Part shown: in pieces, positions 24,466-33,715 of the stretch
Layout of the letters: each line of letters starts with the position of its first letter
Numbering within the stretch: the first letter of the stretch is position 1
Source: Halorussus salinus
GTDB lineage: Archaea; Halobacteriota; Halobacteria; Halobacteriales; Haladaptataceae
DNA length: 64,000 bases
Reading direction: 5' to 3'
Assembly: GCF_004765815.2 (NCBI RefSeq)
Contig: NZ_ML974127.1
Coordinates: 317,300 to 381,299, forward strand
Made by a program: the position numbers and the translations under genes
The notes under the pieces: model-generated
Database searches by the model: none
What the model was told of the DNA's origin: nothing
The model's input: only the letters and a program-made list of their open reading frames with translations

Positions 24466-25911
24466 TCAGGCCGAAACGGTCGTCGTCTGGCTCGCGGTGT
24501 TGCCCTTCGAGTCGGTGACGGTGACCGTCACGTCGTAGGTACCGCTTCCCTTCTTCTCTTGGAGTTGGGCCGAACCGGACGCGCTGGACCCGCCGACCGA
24601 CGACGACGAGGAATCGACCGTCGTCGATTGGGTGAGCGTCAGATCGACCGACGCGAGGTCGCCGTCGGCGTCCGAGACGCTCCAACTCACGTCGAAGCGC
24701 GCCCAGCCGCCGTTGCTGTTGTTCGTAACCGACAGGGAATCGACCGCGGGTGCGGTGTCGCCCGTACCGCCGTCGCCGCCGTCGCCGCCGTCGCCCCCGC
24801 CGTTGAGCGCGGCTTCCACGTCGAGGAGACCCGCGCCCGACTCGTTGCTCCCGAGACCGATGTCCTCGGCGGAGTTTTTGAGCGCGCTGCGGGCCTCGGT
24901 GTTGGACATCCCGGTGGCCATCAACTGGGCGGCCGCACCCGAGACGTGCGGGCAGGACATCGACGTACCCGAGAGGGTGCTGTAGCCGCCGCCGGTGTAC
25001 GTCGAGTAGATGCTCCCGCCGGGCGCGGCGAGTTCTATTTCGGAACCGGTCGAGGAGAAACTCGACAGGCTGTCGTCGCTGTCGGTCGAGGAGATGGCCA
25101 TCGCGTTGCTGTACGCCGCGGGGTAGCCGACACACTCGTTACAGGGGCCGGAGTTACCGGCAGAGGAGACGACGAGGACGCCGTTGTTGTAGGCGTAGTC
25201 CACCGCGTCCTGTAGCGCGGTCGTGCCCGAACTCGCGCCGAGACTCAGACTGGCAACGTCGAAGCCTTGGTTGGCGGCCCACTCGATACCGGCCGCCACG
25301 TCGGAGAACGAACCGCTCCCGTCGTCGCCCAGCACTTTGCCAGCGTGGAGCGTCGCCTCGGTCGAGACGCCGACGACGCCCTCGCTGTTGTTCACCGCGT
25401 TGGCGATACCCGCACAGTGGGTCCCGTGGCCGTCGCCGTCCTCCCACGTGCCCTTGCCGGAGAAGTCCTTGCCGGTGCCGAGGTTGGCCTGTAGGTCGGG
25501 GTGGTCGGAGTCGATACCCGTGTCGAGGATGGCGATGTCGGCACCACTGCCGGTGTCGCCGTTGCTGTGTGCGATGTCGGCGTCCACGCGGTCGATGCCC
25601 CACGGGAGCGTCTGGGCGTGGGCCTGAACCGTGCCGTTCTCCTCGACGTAGCGGATGTTCGGGTTCTTCCGGAGTCCCTTGGCCGCTTGGGCGGGCATCT
25701 TCGCCGTCACGATGTCGAGCGAGTCGAACTCCCGGACCGTCTCGTCGGCCGCGCCGAGCGCCTTCCGTCGGCCGCGCTCGGACGCGAACCCGACGTTGAC
25801 CTCGACTCGACCAGTCGCCCCTGCGAGTCCGGCCGTTCCGGCCACCGCCATCGAACTGCCTGCGATTTTCAGTACGTTTCGCCGAGAGACACCATTGTCA
25901 TTATCTGCCAT
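24466..25911 (-). CDS. Halolysin-type extracellular subtilisin protease
   Basis: 481 residues. TAT signal (SRRNVLKIAG, residues 9-18), I9-type propeptide (to about residue 100), then an S8 catalytic domain with the triad D130 (ILDTGID), H162 (GHGTHCAG) and S317 (GTSMSCPH), and the oxyanion Asn253 (AGNSG). A Gly/Asp linker (about 370-385) leads to a C-terminal beta-sandwich extension, as in haloarchaeal halolysins. Secreted, calcium- and salt-dependent serine protease by family knowledge. A TTAAAT box (25936-25941) is 25-30 bases upstream of the ATG. Confidence 0.96.
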   Translation of the reverse strand: MADNDNGVSRRNVLKIAGSSMAVAGTAGLAGATGRVEVNVGFASERGRRKALGAADETVREFDSLDIVTAKMPAQAAKGLRKNPNIRYVEENGTVQAHAQTLPWGIDRVDADIAHSNGDTGSGADIAILDTGIDSDHPDLQANLGTGKDFSGKGTWEDGDGHGTHCAGIANAVNNSEGVVGVSTEATLHAGKVLGDDGSGSFSDVAAGIEWAANQGFDVASLSLGASSGTTALQDAVDYAYNNGVLVVSSAGNSGPCNECVGYPAAYSNAMAISSTDSDDSLSSFSSTGSEIELAAPGGSIYSTYTGGGYSTLSGTSMSCPHVSGAAAQLMATGMSNTEARSALKNSAEDIGLGSNESGAGLLDVEAALNGGGDGGDGGDGGTGDTAPAVDSLSVTNNSNGGWARFDVSWSVSDADGDLASVDLTLTQSTTVDSSSSSVGGSSASGSAQLQEKKGSGTYDVTVTVTDSKGNTASQTTTVSA

Positions 25912-26057
25912 CTGATAAGCAATAACAATGCAGTAATTTAATTTTTTCTATTAATGAAATAACCAGTAAAAGAAGTATATTTCACTGCCTTGCCCTATCG
26001 AAGTCGACGCTTCGTCTGACGTAAGAACTATACCGTTTCGCTCCGGCCCATTTCCCT

Positions 26058-26414
26058 ATGGGCTTCATGAGCAAAATTCTCGGTGACAGGGACGCGCACA
26101 CCGCCGAGGACTACGTGGAACTCAATCTCGACGACTTCGACACGGCGTCGGGCGACGCCGCGATGCAGGTTCACATCGCCGAGATTCAGGGCCAACAGGA
26201 CGTAATCGCCATCAAGGACGCCATCTACGACGGGGACCTCGTGGTCGCGGACATCACGCGACTCCGGACCGAGGACACCACGGTCGAACGCATCACCAAC
26301 GAACTCCAGCAGGTCGCCCGCGAGGTGGACGGCGACATCGTCCAGAAAGGCGACGACCAGATTCTCGTCACTCCGACGGGCGTGAAGGTCAGCCGCGAGA
26401 AACTGACGCGCTGA
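26058..26414 (+). CDS. sepF: Cell division protein SepF
   Basis: 118 residues. The start MGFMSKILGDRDAHTAEDY is the amphipathic membrane-binding helix of archaeal SepF. The core (MQVHIAEIQGQQDVIAIKDAIYDGDLVVADI ... ILVTPTGVKVS) is the SepF fold. In Haloferax, SepF is the essential membrane anchor of the FtsZ ring. The gene is monocistronic. Its 3' end runs into a 16-bp tandem repeat that continues past the stop. Confidence 0.95.
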   Translation: MGFMSKILGDRDAHTAEDYVELNLDDFDTASGDAAMQVHIAEIQGQQDVIAIKDAIYDGDLVVADITRLRTEDTTVERITNELQQVAREVDGDIVQKGDDQILVTPTGVKVSREKLTR

Positions 26415-26476
26415 AACGCCGACGCGCCGAAACGCTGACTCGCCGAAACGCCGACAAACCGCGACGCCGACGCGCG
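26413..26476. repeat. 16-bp tandem repeat x4 after sepF
   Basis: Units at 26413, 26429, 26445 and 26461 follow the form GAAACGCYGACNCGCC with few differences. A partial related unit lies in the last sepF codons. It occupies nearly all the space between sepF and the convergent FAU-1 gene. Confidence 0.75.
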
Positions 26477-26492
26477 GCGCAGTTCTCTCCTC

Positions 26493-27968
26493 TCACTTCA
26501 GTGCGCGTTCGACGCTACTGGCGACGCTCCGGGCTTTCTCCGCGAGCGGCGGCGCGATTTCACCCGCTTCGACCGCCGCGTCGAGTTCGTCGTCGTCCAC
26601 GCGCTCGACCCCGCCGTCGGGGAACTTCACCACGTCTACGTGCAGGTCCACGTACCGGGCGACCTCGGGGAACAATTCGACGGGCGTACAGACGTTGACG
26701 TAGGTCCCCTTCGACTCGCCTTCGTCGCTCCGGTAGAGGGTCGGGTACCACCACCGGCCCTCCCGGAACTTCGTGACGGCCACGTCGCCGCGCTCGCGGG
26801 GCGTGCCGAGCGCGTCGTAGGTTCCCCGGCCGGACATCTCGCGGCGGAGCGTGACCTTCCCCTCGTCGGGGGCACACTCCGTGACCTCGCCGCGTCCGAG
26901 CGAGAAGCACCGGCCGTCGGGCTTGCCGTGACGGATTTCGAGGCGGTCGCCCGCCGCCGGGCCGAACTGCCGGAGCGCCGCGCCGGTCGGGAACTCCTCG
27001 GCGGCGTCGCCGTCCGCGCTGTCGCCGTCCGCACCGTCACCGTCTGCTCCCATATCCGCCCACAGGTCCTCCACGAAGTCCACCGCGGCGCTGGCCGACT
27101 CGTGGGCGGCCTTCACCCGGTGGTGGCCCGGCATCGTGGTCGTGACCTCGCGTCGCTCGGCGTCGAGCGCGAACCGCGACTCGCGGCCGAACCAGAGCCA
27201 CGTCGTCTCCTCGGGCGCGACGAGTCGGCGCGGGAGGTCGGTGCGACTCCCCTCGGAAGGGGAGTCGGGGGCGTCGGCGAGTCCGGCGTCGATGACCTCG
27301 GCGCGTTCGACGGCCCGCCCGAGCGCGTCGTCCATCGCGTCCATGCCCGCCTCGTCGGCGGCGTACTCCCAGCGAACGCCCCAGTCGTCGGGGACCTCGG
27401 TCGGGAGCATCTCGGTCGTCCGGGCGAGTTCGGTCCGGGTCGCGTCGTCGCCCGAGGCGACCACCTTGTCGATGCCCGTCGAGAGGCTGGCGACCCCGCC
27501 GAACGCCTGTAGCTGGGTGCCGAGAACCGGCCGGTGGTCGGCCCACGGGGCGACCGGTTCGTGGACCTGCACGCGAACCCGGTCGCCCTCGTCGATTCGG
27601 CGGTCCACCTTGCCAAAGGAGAGGTACCCCTCCCGGTCGCCCAAGTCCACGACTGCGCCGCCGCCGAGGGTGTCGCTCACCGCGGCGTCGAAGACGGCTC
27701 CCCGAGGAGTCGGGTCGGGCCAGCGGAAGGTGTCCACGCCCAGCGAGGCGAGGTCGTCGGCGACGCGCGCGACGGTCTCGGGGTCGCCGACGACGCCCGC
27801 GCCCTGTCGGTCGTCGGTGGTCTCGACGCTGGCGTCGTACTCGTCGGCGGCGAACTCGGGGTCGAAGCGCCGCCGGATGGGCGGGGATGCCTGTACCACG
27901 CGGAACTCCTCGCGCAAACGCTGGGTCAGTGCGGTGGTGTAGATACCGCGGATACGGACGTTACTCAT
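26493..27968 (-). CDS. Ribonuclease/RNA-binding protein FAU-1 (AU-1 family)
   Basis: 491 residues. An N-terminal S1-like region (GAVFDAAVSDTLGGGAVVDLG ... EGYLSF) and a C-terminal DUF402-type barrel (KFREGRWWYPTLYRSDEGESKGTYVNVCTPVEL) match archaeal FAU-1, which binds AU-rich RNA and processes pre-5S rRNA in Pyrococcus. It is related to RNase E/G in its S1 region. The start is ATG 27968 (MSNVRIRGIY); GTG 27980 is the alternative. A TTATTC box lies upstream. Confidence 0.92.
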   Translation of the reverse strand: MSNVRIRGIYTTALTQRLREEFRVVQASPPIRRRFDPEFAADEYDASVETTDDRQGAGVVGDPETVARVADDLASLGVDTFRWPDPTPRGAVFDAAVSDTLGGGAVVDLGDREGYLSFGKVDRRIDEGDRVRVQVHEPVAPWADHRPVLGTQLQAFGGVASLSTGIDKVVASGDDATRTELARTTEMLPTEVPDDWGVRWEYAADEAGMDAMDDALGRAVERAEVIDAGLADAPDSPSEGSRTDLPRRLVAPEETTWLWFGRESRFALDAERREVTTTMPGHHRVKAAHESASAAVDFVEDLWADMGADGDGADGDSADGDAAEEFPTGAALRQFGPAAGDRLEIRHGKPDGRCFSLGRGEVTECAPDEGKVTLRREMSGRGTYDALGTPRERGDVAVTKFREGRWWYPTLYRSDEGESKGTYVNVCTPVELFPEVARYVDLHVDVVKFPDGGVERVDDDELDAAVEAGEIAPPLAEKARSVASSVERALK

Positions 27969-28090
27969 GTTGACTCGCACTCGGAGAGAATAACCGGTCG
28001 GTCGGCGACTCGCACGTCGTTCATGTCCGGAGGGTCGGGCGGCGGACCCTTCGGTGTAGCGATTCGCGCGAGTTCGGGCGACGGGCGGCG

Positions 28091-28135
28091 TTCGGGGAGT
28101 CGCGGTTCGGGGAGTCGCGGTTCGCGGGATTCGGT
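28091..28135. repeat. Short 15-bp tandem repeat
   Basis: Two copies of GTTCGGGGAGTCGCG and a degenerate third (GTTCGCGGGATTCG) lie in the gap between the FAU-1 gene and the small gene at 28190. Confidence 0.5.
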
Positions 28136-28189
28136 TCGAGGGTCGATTCGTCGGGCGGCGTCGAGACGACCGCTCGGTCGGACGAGCCG

Positions 28190-28366
28190 TTAGTCGTCGG
28201 CCGGGACGGTGCCGGTCCAGTTGGCGTCGGTCGTGGCGTCGAGTTCCGTCGTTTCGGGTTCCGCGTCGGACGCCTCGGCCTCGGCTGTCTCGTCGTTCTG
28301 TGCGTCGTCGTCCCCGCTCGGCGGGGCTGTGTACATGATGCCTCGGCTCTCACTTCGGTACGTCAT
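28190..28366 (-). CDS. Small acidic protein, 58 residues
   Basis: The frame encodes MTYRSESRGIMYTAPPSGDDD ..., ending WTGTVPADD. Its acidic composition (about one third Asp/Glu) and a TTATCA box at 28395-28400, about 32 bases upstream, support a real leaderless or short-leader gene. It is divergent from the PrsW gene at 28500. No family is recognised; no cysteines or membrane segment. Confidence 0.65.
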   Translation of the reverse strand: MTYRSESRGIMYTAPPSGDDDAQNDETAEAEASDAEPETTELDATTDANWTGTVPADD

Positions 28367-28499
28367 CTTGTCGAAATCTGTGGCCGATTCTGGTTGATAA
28401 GGTTTCCCCTGCGAGTCTTAATGGTGTATAATCACAATTAAGGTGTGAAAGGTACTCCGAGAGCCAGATAATTGGTACTGGCGTCCGTAGGCTCCGGCG

Positions 28500-29672
28500 A
28501 TGGATGCTCCACGCGACCCGGTCGAGGAGGGCGCGACCGATTCGGCCGATCTCTACGACATCGCCACGTGGGAGTCGCGAAGTTGGTTGGACAGGTTCTC
28601 GGGCGGCGTCTACCGGTGGTCGCGTCGGCTCGGCCGGGTCATCGTCGTCCTCCTCGCGCTGGCTATCCTCGTCGTCCAGTTCGCGCTGACCGGACTGGCG
28701 GCAGTCAGCGACCCCGTCATCGGCGCGTTCGTCCTCATGTCGGTCGTCCCGGCGTTCGGGTTGGCGGCCTACATCTGGTACGCCGACGTGACGACCTCCG
28801 AACCGCTGACGCTTCTGGTCGGGACGTTCCTGCTGGGCGTGCTGTTCGCTGGCTTCGCGGCCATCATCAACACGCTCGCGGGAGCGATTACCCTCGTGCC
28901 GGTCGTCGGGATGGTGCTGTTCTTCTATCTGGTCGTCGCGCCGGTCGAGGAGGTCGTGAAGTGGCTCGCCATCCGGCTCTACGCCTTCCGGAGCGACCGC
29001 TTCGACGCGGTCATCGACGGCGCGGTGTACGGCGCGATGGCTGGTCTCGGGTTCGCCACCATCGAGAACGCTATCTACATCACTCGGGGCATCGCCGAGG
29101 TCGGAACCATCGGCCAACAGCAGATCGCCACCGCTGGCCAGACTGCCGCGGTGCGCCTGCTGGCCGGACCGGGCCACGTCATCTACTCGGCGTTCGCGGG
29201 CTACTACCTCGGGCTGGCGAAGTTCAACCGCGAGAACGCGGGTCCCATCGTGGTCAAAGGCCTGCTCATCGCGGCGTTCATCCACGCGACCTACAACTCG
29301 TTGGTGACGTATCTCGGCGACATCCTCCAGTTCCTCGGGGTCGCGGTCGCGCCGGGCGTCGCGTTCCTCGGGTTCGTCGTCATCTACGACGGCGTGTTCG
29401 GGTATCTCCTCTACCGGAAGATTTCCCGGTACCGGAGCGCCTACCGCCAGACCAACATGGGCCAGAGCGTCAGCTTCGAGGACGACGAGCGCGACGACGC
29501 CGTGGGCCGCGACCGCGCGGACTTCGAGGAGTCGGCCGACGGACGGGGCGATTACGAAGACTCGGAGTCGTTCGCCGCGGCCGAGCGCGACGAGCGCCAG
29601 CGCGCCGAGACTCGGCAGGCCGAGCGCCAGCAGGGCGACACCACCCGGACCGACGGCGACGGCTCCGAGTAG
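28500..29672 (+). CDS. PrsW family intramembrane metalloprotease
   Basis: 390 residues with about eight membrane segments. The PrsW motifs are present: E150-E151-x2-K154 (PVEEVVKW), E189-N190 (ATIENAIY) and the His motif AFIHATYN near 262-266. The C-terminal about 70 residues are charged and cytoplasmic. PrsW cleaves membrane anti-sigma factors in Bacillus and belongs to the Abi/CAAX protease superfamily; archaeal substrates are unknown. An AGATAATT box lies about 31 bases upstream of the ATG. Confidence 0.93.
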   Translation: MDAPRDPVEEGATDSADLYDIATWESRSWLDRFSGGVYRWSRRLGRVIVVLLALAILVVQFALTGLAAVSDPVIGAFVLMSVVPAFGLAAYIWYADVTTSEPLTLLVGTFLLGVLFAGFAAIINTLAGAITLVPVVGMVLFFYLVVAPVEEVVKWLAIRLYAFRSDRFDAVIDGAVYGAMAGLGFATIENAIYITRGIAEVGTIGQQQIATAGQTAAVRLLAGPGHVIYSAFAGYYLGLAKFNRENAGPIVVKGLLIAAFIHATYNSLVTYLGDILQFLGVAVAPGVAFLGFVVIYDGVFGYLLYRKISRYRSAYRQTNMGQSVSFEDDERDDAVGRDRADFEESADGRGDYEDSESFAAAERDERQRAETRQAERQQGDTTRTDGDGSE

Positions 29673-29721
29673 GCCGGTCGGCGAGTCGTCGGTTCGGTTC
29701 TTCTCGGTTCTGACCGAACTC

Positions 29722-29880
29722 CTCGGCGCGCGCTGGCGCGGCCTCGCGGTTCGAGGCCGCGTCATCAGCGCGCGAGGGACGAGCAACGCAACGTAGTGAG
29801 TAGCGCAGAAGGTTAGGGAGGCGTGAGGCTGTCGCGGTGCCGTGCGGTTGTGGTTGCGGTGCCGCGCGGTAACTCCTGTG
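29722..29880 (+). repeat. Intergenic structured repeat, family 2, copy B
   Basis: It fills the gap between the PrsW gene and ribE (29673-30006). CGCGCGCTG and CAGCGCGCG pair around a second hairpin (GCGCGGCCTCG / CGAGGCCGCG). Then come GAGCAACGCA ... GAGTAGCGCAGAAGGTT, GGGAGGCGTGAGGC and a GCGGTTGYGGT tail ending in TAACTCCT (29870-29877). The blocks are shared with copy A. Wobble pairs of copy A are Watson-Crick pairs here. Confidence 0.6.
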
Positions 29881-30006
29881 TTCAAGCCTGACGGTCGCTT
29901 CGTTGTGACTTCTTTGGTCGTACTGCTGTCGCGGTCACAACTGCTCGTACTCCGAAACTGCCTCGCCGGATACCACAACCAAAACCAAACTCGACGGAAG
30001 ACCGAC

Positions 30007-30678
30007 CTACCGCTCCATCGCGCCGAGAACGCGCTCCGCACTCTCGTCGGTCTCACCGCTCTCGTCGGTCTCACCGCCCGTCTCGACGCCCGCGTCCTCC
30101 AGCAGTCGCTCGGCGTACTTCGCAATCACGTCCACCTCCAGATGCACTGGGTCGCCGACCGCCTTCGCCGAGAGGTTCGTAATCCTGCGCGTCTCCGGGA
30201 TGATGGCGACCGAGAAGGTCCCCTCGCCGCGCTCGGCCACGGTGAGGCTGATGCCGTCCACCGTCACCGACCCCTTGTCCACGACGTACTTGCCGTACTC
30301 CTCGGGGAGAGCGAACTCGTAGGTCCAGTCCTCGCCGACCTGCTCGATGTCGGTGATTTCGGCGGTGGTATCGACGTGGCCCTGTACGACGTGGCCGTCG
30401 AAGCGCCCGTCGGCGGGCATCGCGCGTTCGAGGTTCACCGGGTCGCCCGCCTCGACCTCGCCGAGGTAGGTCTTGGCGACGGTCTCGCTGGCGAGGAACA
30501 CCTCGAACCAGTCGTCGGCGAACTCCTCGACGGTCAGACAGACCCCGCTGACGCTGATGCTCTGGCCGCGGTCCAACTCGCCGGTGACCTCCTCGCCCCC
30601 GATGGTGAGCCGTCGGCCCTCGTCGGTCACCGTTACCTCCTCGACTTCGCCAGCCTCCTCAACGATTCCGGTAAACAT
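30007..30678 (-). CDS. ribE: Riboflavin synthase (alpha-subunit type)
   Basis: 223 residues with two lumazine-binding repeats. The first starts at MFTGIVEEAG and contains SVSGVCLTV. The second begins near GHVVQGHVDTTAEI and contains VDGISLTV. This is the bacterial-type trimeric enzyme that dismutates two 6,7-dimethyl-8-ribityllumazine molecules to riboflavin. The Glu/Thr/Ser-rich tail (about 25 residues) is a halophilic extension. The start is ATG 30678, because MFTG is invariant. The rest of the pathway is not nearby. Confidence 0.96.
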   Translation of the reverse strand: MFTGIVEEAGEVEEVTVTDEGRRLTIGGEEVTGELDRGQSISVSGVCLTVEEFADDWFEVFLASETVAKTYLGEVEAGDPVNLERAMPADGRFDGHVVQGHVDTTAEITDIEQVGEDWTYEFALPEEYGKYVVDKGSVTVDGISLTVAERGEGTFSVAIIPETRRITNLSAKAVGDPVHLEVDVIAKYAERLLEDAGVETGGETDESGETDESAERVLGAMER

Positions 30679-30823
30679 ACCAGATTTGTGGGTCGGTCGG
30701 CCCAAAAGGATTCCGGAGTCGGTATCGGTCCGGTTCGCGGTCTCCGATTTTCTCGAAACCCAACTACGCCGTTCCGGGCCGTCCCCGCGGGCTTTTTGAC
30801 GACTCGCGCGAAAGCCCATCGTG

Positions 30824-31069
30824 ATGAACAAACCGGGCATCATCGGCACGCTCCAACTCGCGGCGACGCTCGTGTTCGCGCTTCCGGTCGGGTTGCTGGG
30901 CGTTCAGTTCCTCCTCGACGGCAAGACCCTGCTGGGTGGCGGGTTCGTCGTCGTCGCGGTCATGATGGTCGTACTGGAGGAGTACCTGACGACACCGACG
31001 GACGTGCCGGGCGCGGTGGCACAGAAGACGGTCGGGAAAGTGGCGAAGACGCCCGACGACGACGAGTAA
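30824..31069 (+). CDS. Small two-segment membrane protein (DUF7533-like)
   Basis: 81 residues. Two hydrophobic stretches (GTLQLAATLVFALPVGLLGV and LLGGGFVVVAVMMVVLEEYL) and a short cytoplasmic end are seen. I associate it with haloarchaeal DUF7533. A CTTTTTGA box is about 30 bases before ATG 30824. It is divergent from ribE with 145 bases between. Function unknown. Confidence 0.85.
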   Translation: MNKPGIIGTLQLAATLVFALPVGLLGVQFLLDGKTLLGGGFVVVAVMMVVLEEYLTTPTDVPGAVAQKTVGKVAKTPDDDE

Positions 31070-31194
31070 GGCCCCGAGGACTATTTTCGGTAGTGGCTGT
31101 CTCGCGGTCGTCTCCGGTTTCGGGATGCGGGCTATCGACGCCGAGCGGGACAGCACCGCAACTGCACCGCGACCACACAGCGGACGATTGCCGA

Positions 31195-31320
31195 TAAAAA
31201 GGAGTTATCGCAACCGCACTGCGACAGCCACCGCGACCGCCCCGCAACCGCGCCCCGAACCTCCCCGCCTGCGCGCTCGGCCGCGCAGCACCGCGAGCGC
31301 GGCCGAGCGTGCGGCGCATC
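31195..31320 (-). repeat. Degenerate structured repeat, family 2, copy C
   Basis: Read on the minus strand: an 11-bp hairpin (GCTCGGCCGCG, 31275-31285 with 31298-31308), GCGCAGGCGGGGAGG and GCGGTTGCGG tracts, and a tail GATAACTCCT (about 31200-31208) as in copy B. The gap 31070-31446 holds no gene; the remainder shows nothing I can name. Confidence 0.45.
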
Positions 31321-31446
31321 CTGTCGGTCGAGGAGTCGAGCGCGTGCGGTCGGGGAAGTCGTCGGGCGCGTCCCGCGGTCGCCGACGCTACGCGACGCGC
31401 TCGCTTACCGAGACCGCGGAATAGAACCCCGAAAAACTCGTCCGAG

Positions 31447-33273
31447 CTACTGTGCGGGCGGTTCCTCGACTTCTTCTAACACGTCCGCGACGCCCTTCTC
31501 GTTGCGCTCGTTGTAGAGCAACACGTCGATGGGCAGGGTCGGCGCGCCGCCGACCAGATTCTCCATGACGACGAGGCGCTCGCGAGCGCGGGACATGCCG
31601 ACGTAGAAGACCCGCCGCTCGTTGTCGGTCAGGGTCGGCACGGGGTCGGTCGTGGAGGTGAACTCCTCGCCGTCAACCGGGCCGTCTACCGTCGCGGCCA
31701 TCTGCTCGACCACCTTCTCGGTCAGGTCCGTGGCGACGAACACGTGGTCGGCCTCCCGACCCTTCGCGGAGTGGATGGTGCCGATGCGGACGCGGTCGGC
31801 GTCCATCCCCTCGTAGTCGCCGCCGAAGTAGGCCCGCATCGAGTTCTTCTGGAAACTCGTGACCTTCCGCACCATGTCGGCCGCCGACGCCGGGCCGGGC
31901 ATGAACGGCGCGAAGTCGGTCACGAAGTCGTGTTCGACCTCGATTTCGGCGAGGTCGTCGGTGTCGGCCTCCTCCTTGCGCTCGTCTATCGCGTCGAAGA
32001 GGTCGTCGCGCTCGCTGGTGCCGAACGCCGAGTCCTGCAACATGTCGGCGAGTCGCCGGGCTTGGAGGCCCGTAATTGGCTCCTCGGCGTCCATCTTCTC
32101 GACCGCATCGACGTACTGCTGGAGGCGGTCGGTCCACATCCGCTGGTCGGTCAGGCACTTGAACGGGATGCCCTCGTCGATGAACTCGTCGATGAACCGG
32201 AACATCTGGTAGCGTGCCCGGAACAGCAACATGAGGGTCCCGTCGTGTTCCTCGATGGTGTACCGGACGTTCCGGACGAGTTCGAGCATCGAGGGGCTAT
32301 CGACCTGCTCGACGGTGCCGCCCTGCTTTCGCGGCGAGAGGTTCTTCTCTTGGCGCTTGTCGATGTGGTGGACCTCCTGCTGGACGACGCGCAGAATCTC
32401 GGAGGGGAGTCGGTGAGACGTGTCCAAGATTACGTCGTTCCCGCCCTCTTCGAGGAGCAGGCCGGGGTCGGCACCCTGCCACGCGTAGACCACTTGGTCG
32501 TCGTCGCCCGCGATGAGGACCTGCTCCATGTGGGGCTTCCACTCCTCGTACACGTCGAACTGGAGGCTGGTAATGTCCTGAAACTCGTCGATGACCAGAT
32601 ACTCGACGTTCGGGAGGAGCGACCGCTGTTTCACGCGCTGGAGCATGTCGGCGAAGCCGACCAGATCGTTCTCGCCCTTGTAGTTGCGCCACCCGCGGAT
32701 GGCCTCGGGCACGTCGAGGCGGTCGTCGTCGCTGGGCCACGTCGGCGTGTACTTGTTGCCCTCTTGGGCGTTCGGGTCGATGTCCGGGGGCAGGCGGACC
32801 TCCTCGTCGTTCCACTGGAAGGGCACGTCGTACCAGTCGGCCACGTCGCGGCGGGTCCGCTGGAGCCACTGGCTCGTGGCGATAATCTTGTTGCCGAGCG
32901 TGGTCGAGCGAGCGGTCCGGCGGCCCGCGCCGCTGTACTCGTCTTCGAACTCGATGCCGAACTCCTCGCAGAACTCCTTCTTGTCGGACTCGCCCACCAC
33001 GTCGTTGCGCGAGAGGTCCAGCAGTTCGTAGGCCTTCGCGTGCATCGTGCAGACCGACCCCTGCAACGAGCGGGGGTTCAGGTCGCGGCGCTCGGCGAGA
33101 CGCTCCCGGACCTCGTTGGCGGCCGCGCGAGTGTACGAGACCAGCAGAATGTCGTTGACGCCGACGCCCTCTTGGTCGAGGAGCCCTTCGACCCTGTCCA
33201 GCAACTCGGTGGTCTTCCCACTTCCGGGGCCACCGAACAGACGGGTCACTCGCTCCTCCGTTTCTTGGCTCAT
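31447..33273 (-). CDS. UvrD/PcrA-type superfamily 1 DNA helicase
   Basis: 608 residues. Walker A GGPGSGKTT (14-22), motif Ia (LVSYTRAAANEVRERL), Walker B DEFQD (about 228), motif III (IAGDDDQVVYAWQGAD), motif V (IGTIHSAKGREADHVFV) and motif VI (VFYVGMSRARERLVV) are complete. There is no nuclease domain or cysteine cluster, unlike the helicase at 2282. Role: 3'-5' helicase in repair or replication restart. The start is ATG 33273; a TTTAT box at 33301-33305 is 30 bases upstream, which rules out the 51-codon extension to 33426. Confidence 0.95.
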   Translation of the reverse strand: MSQETEERVTRLFGGPGSGKTTELLDRVEGLLDQEGVGVNDILLVSYTRAAANEVRERLAERRDLNPRSLQGSVCTMHAKAYELLDLSRNDVVGESDKKEFCEEFGIEFEDEYSGAGRRTARSTTLGNKIIATSQWLQRTRRDVADWYDVPFQWNDEEVRLPPDIDPNAQEGNKYTPTWPSDDDRLDVPEAIRGWRNYKGENDLVGFADMLQRVKQRSLLPNVEYLVIDEFQDITSLQFDVYEEWKPHMEQVLIAGDDDQVVYAWQGADPGLLLEEGGNDVILDTSHRLPSEILRVVQQEVHHIDKRQEKNLSPRKQGGTVEQVDSPSMLELVRNVRYTIEEHDGTLMLLFRARYQMFRFIDEFIDEGIPFKCLTDQRMWTDRLQQYVDAVEKMDAEEPITGLQARRLADMLQDSAFGTSERDDLFDAIDERKEEADTDDLAEIEVEHDFVTDFAPFMPGPASAADMVRKVTSFQKNSMRAYFGGDYEGMDADRVRIGTIHSAKGREADHVFVATDLTEKVVEQMAATVDGPVDGEEFTSTTDPVPTLTDNERRVFYVGMSRARERLVVMENLVGGAPTLPIDVLLYNERNEKGVADVLEEVEEPPAQ

Positions 33274-33300
33274 TACCACAACCCCATGACCCCCGTACTC

Positions 33301-33305
33301 ATAAA
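33301..33305 (-). promoter_or_regulatory. TATA box TTTAT for the helicase gene
   Basis: TTTAT on the minus strand, about 30 bases before ATG 33273. It decides the start of the helicase. Confidence 0.55.
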
Positions 33306-33394
33306 TGGACGTGAATCGGGACGGCCGCCGGAACCGGCCCCAGCGTGGCGACTCGGCGGGCGTCGTTCGACGGGGAGGACCGCGGAAAAAGCGA

Positions 33395-33556
33395 CTAAGA
33401 GGTGTTTCGTGGCGACCGAGCCTCACGGACCTCGCTGCCGTCCCGAATCTTGTCCTCGCACTCGGGACAGACTCGCGGGTCGTCTACCTCGCGCGGTGTG
33501 AACACTCGCGCGTACGCTTCGGTCACGAACGAACCGCAGTTCTGACATTCAGGCAT
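33395..33556 (-). CDS. Small zinc-finger protein (DUF7563-like)
   Basis: 53 residues. Two CxxC knuckles, MPECQNCGSFV and RVCPECEDKI, enclose a short beta-rich loop (FTPREVDDP). I recognise this as the widespread haloarchaeal small zinc-finger type (DUF7563). A TATAGT box (33585-33590) is about 30 bases upstream. Such micro-proteins probably contact nucleic acid or protein partners; the role is unproven. Confidence 0.85.
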   Translation of the reverse strand: MPECQNCGSFVTEAYARVFTPREVDDPRVCPECEDKIRDGSEVREARSPRNTS

Positions 33557-33715
33557 TTCTCTTCTTCCACTACGGAAATCTTACACTATATTTCTATCGA
33601 CACCGGTCGCAACGTCTCGTTACTCCGACTAGCCATACCCTACCGTAGGATAGCGATTCGCTGCGGCCGAGAACGTAATCTTGTAGTTCTCTCTTTCCGA
33701 CCAGTCGCCGCGAAC

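Noticed and set aside
28350..30125. A 591-codon minus-strand frame over the PrsW gene
   Set aside because: It is antisense to PrsW and is mostly Arg/Asp/Glu low complexity; it also crosses the intergenic repeat.
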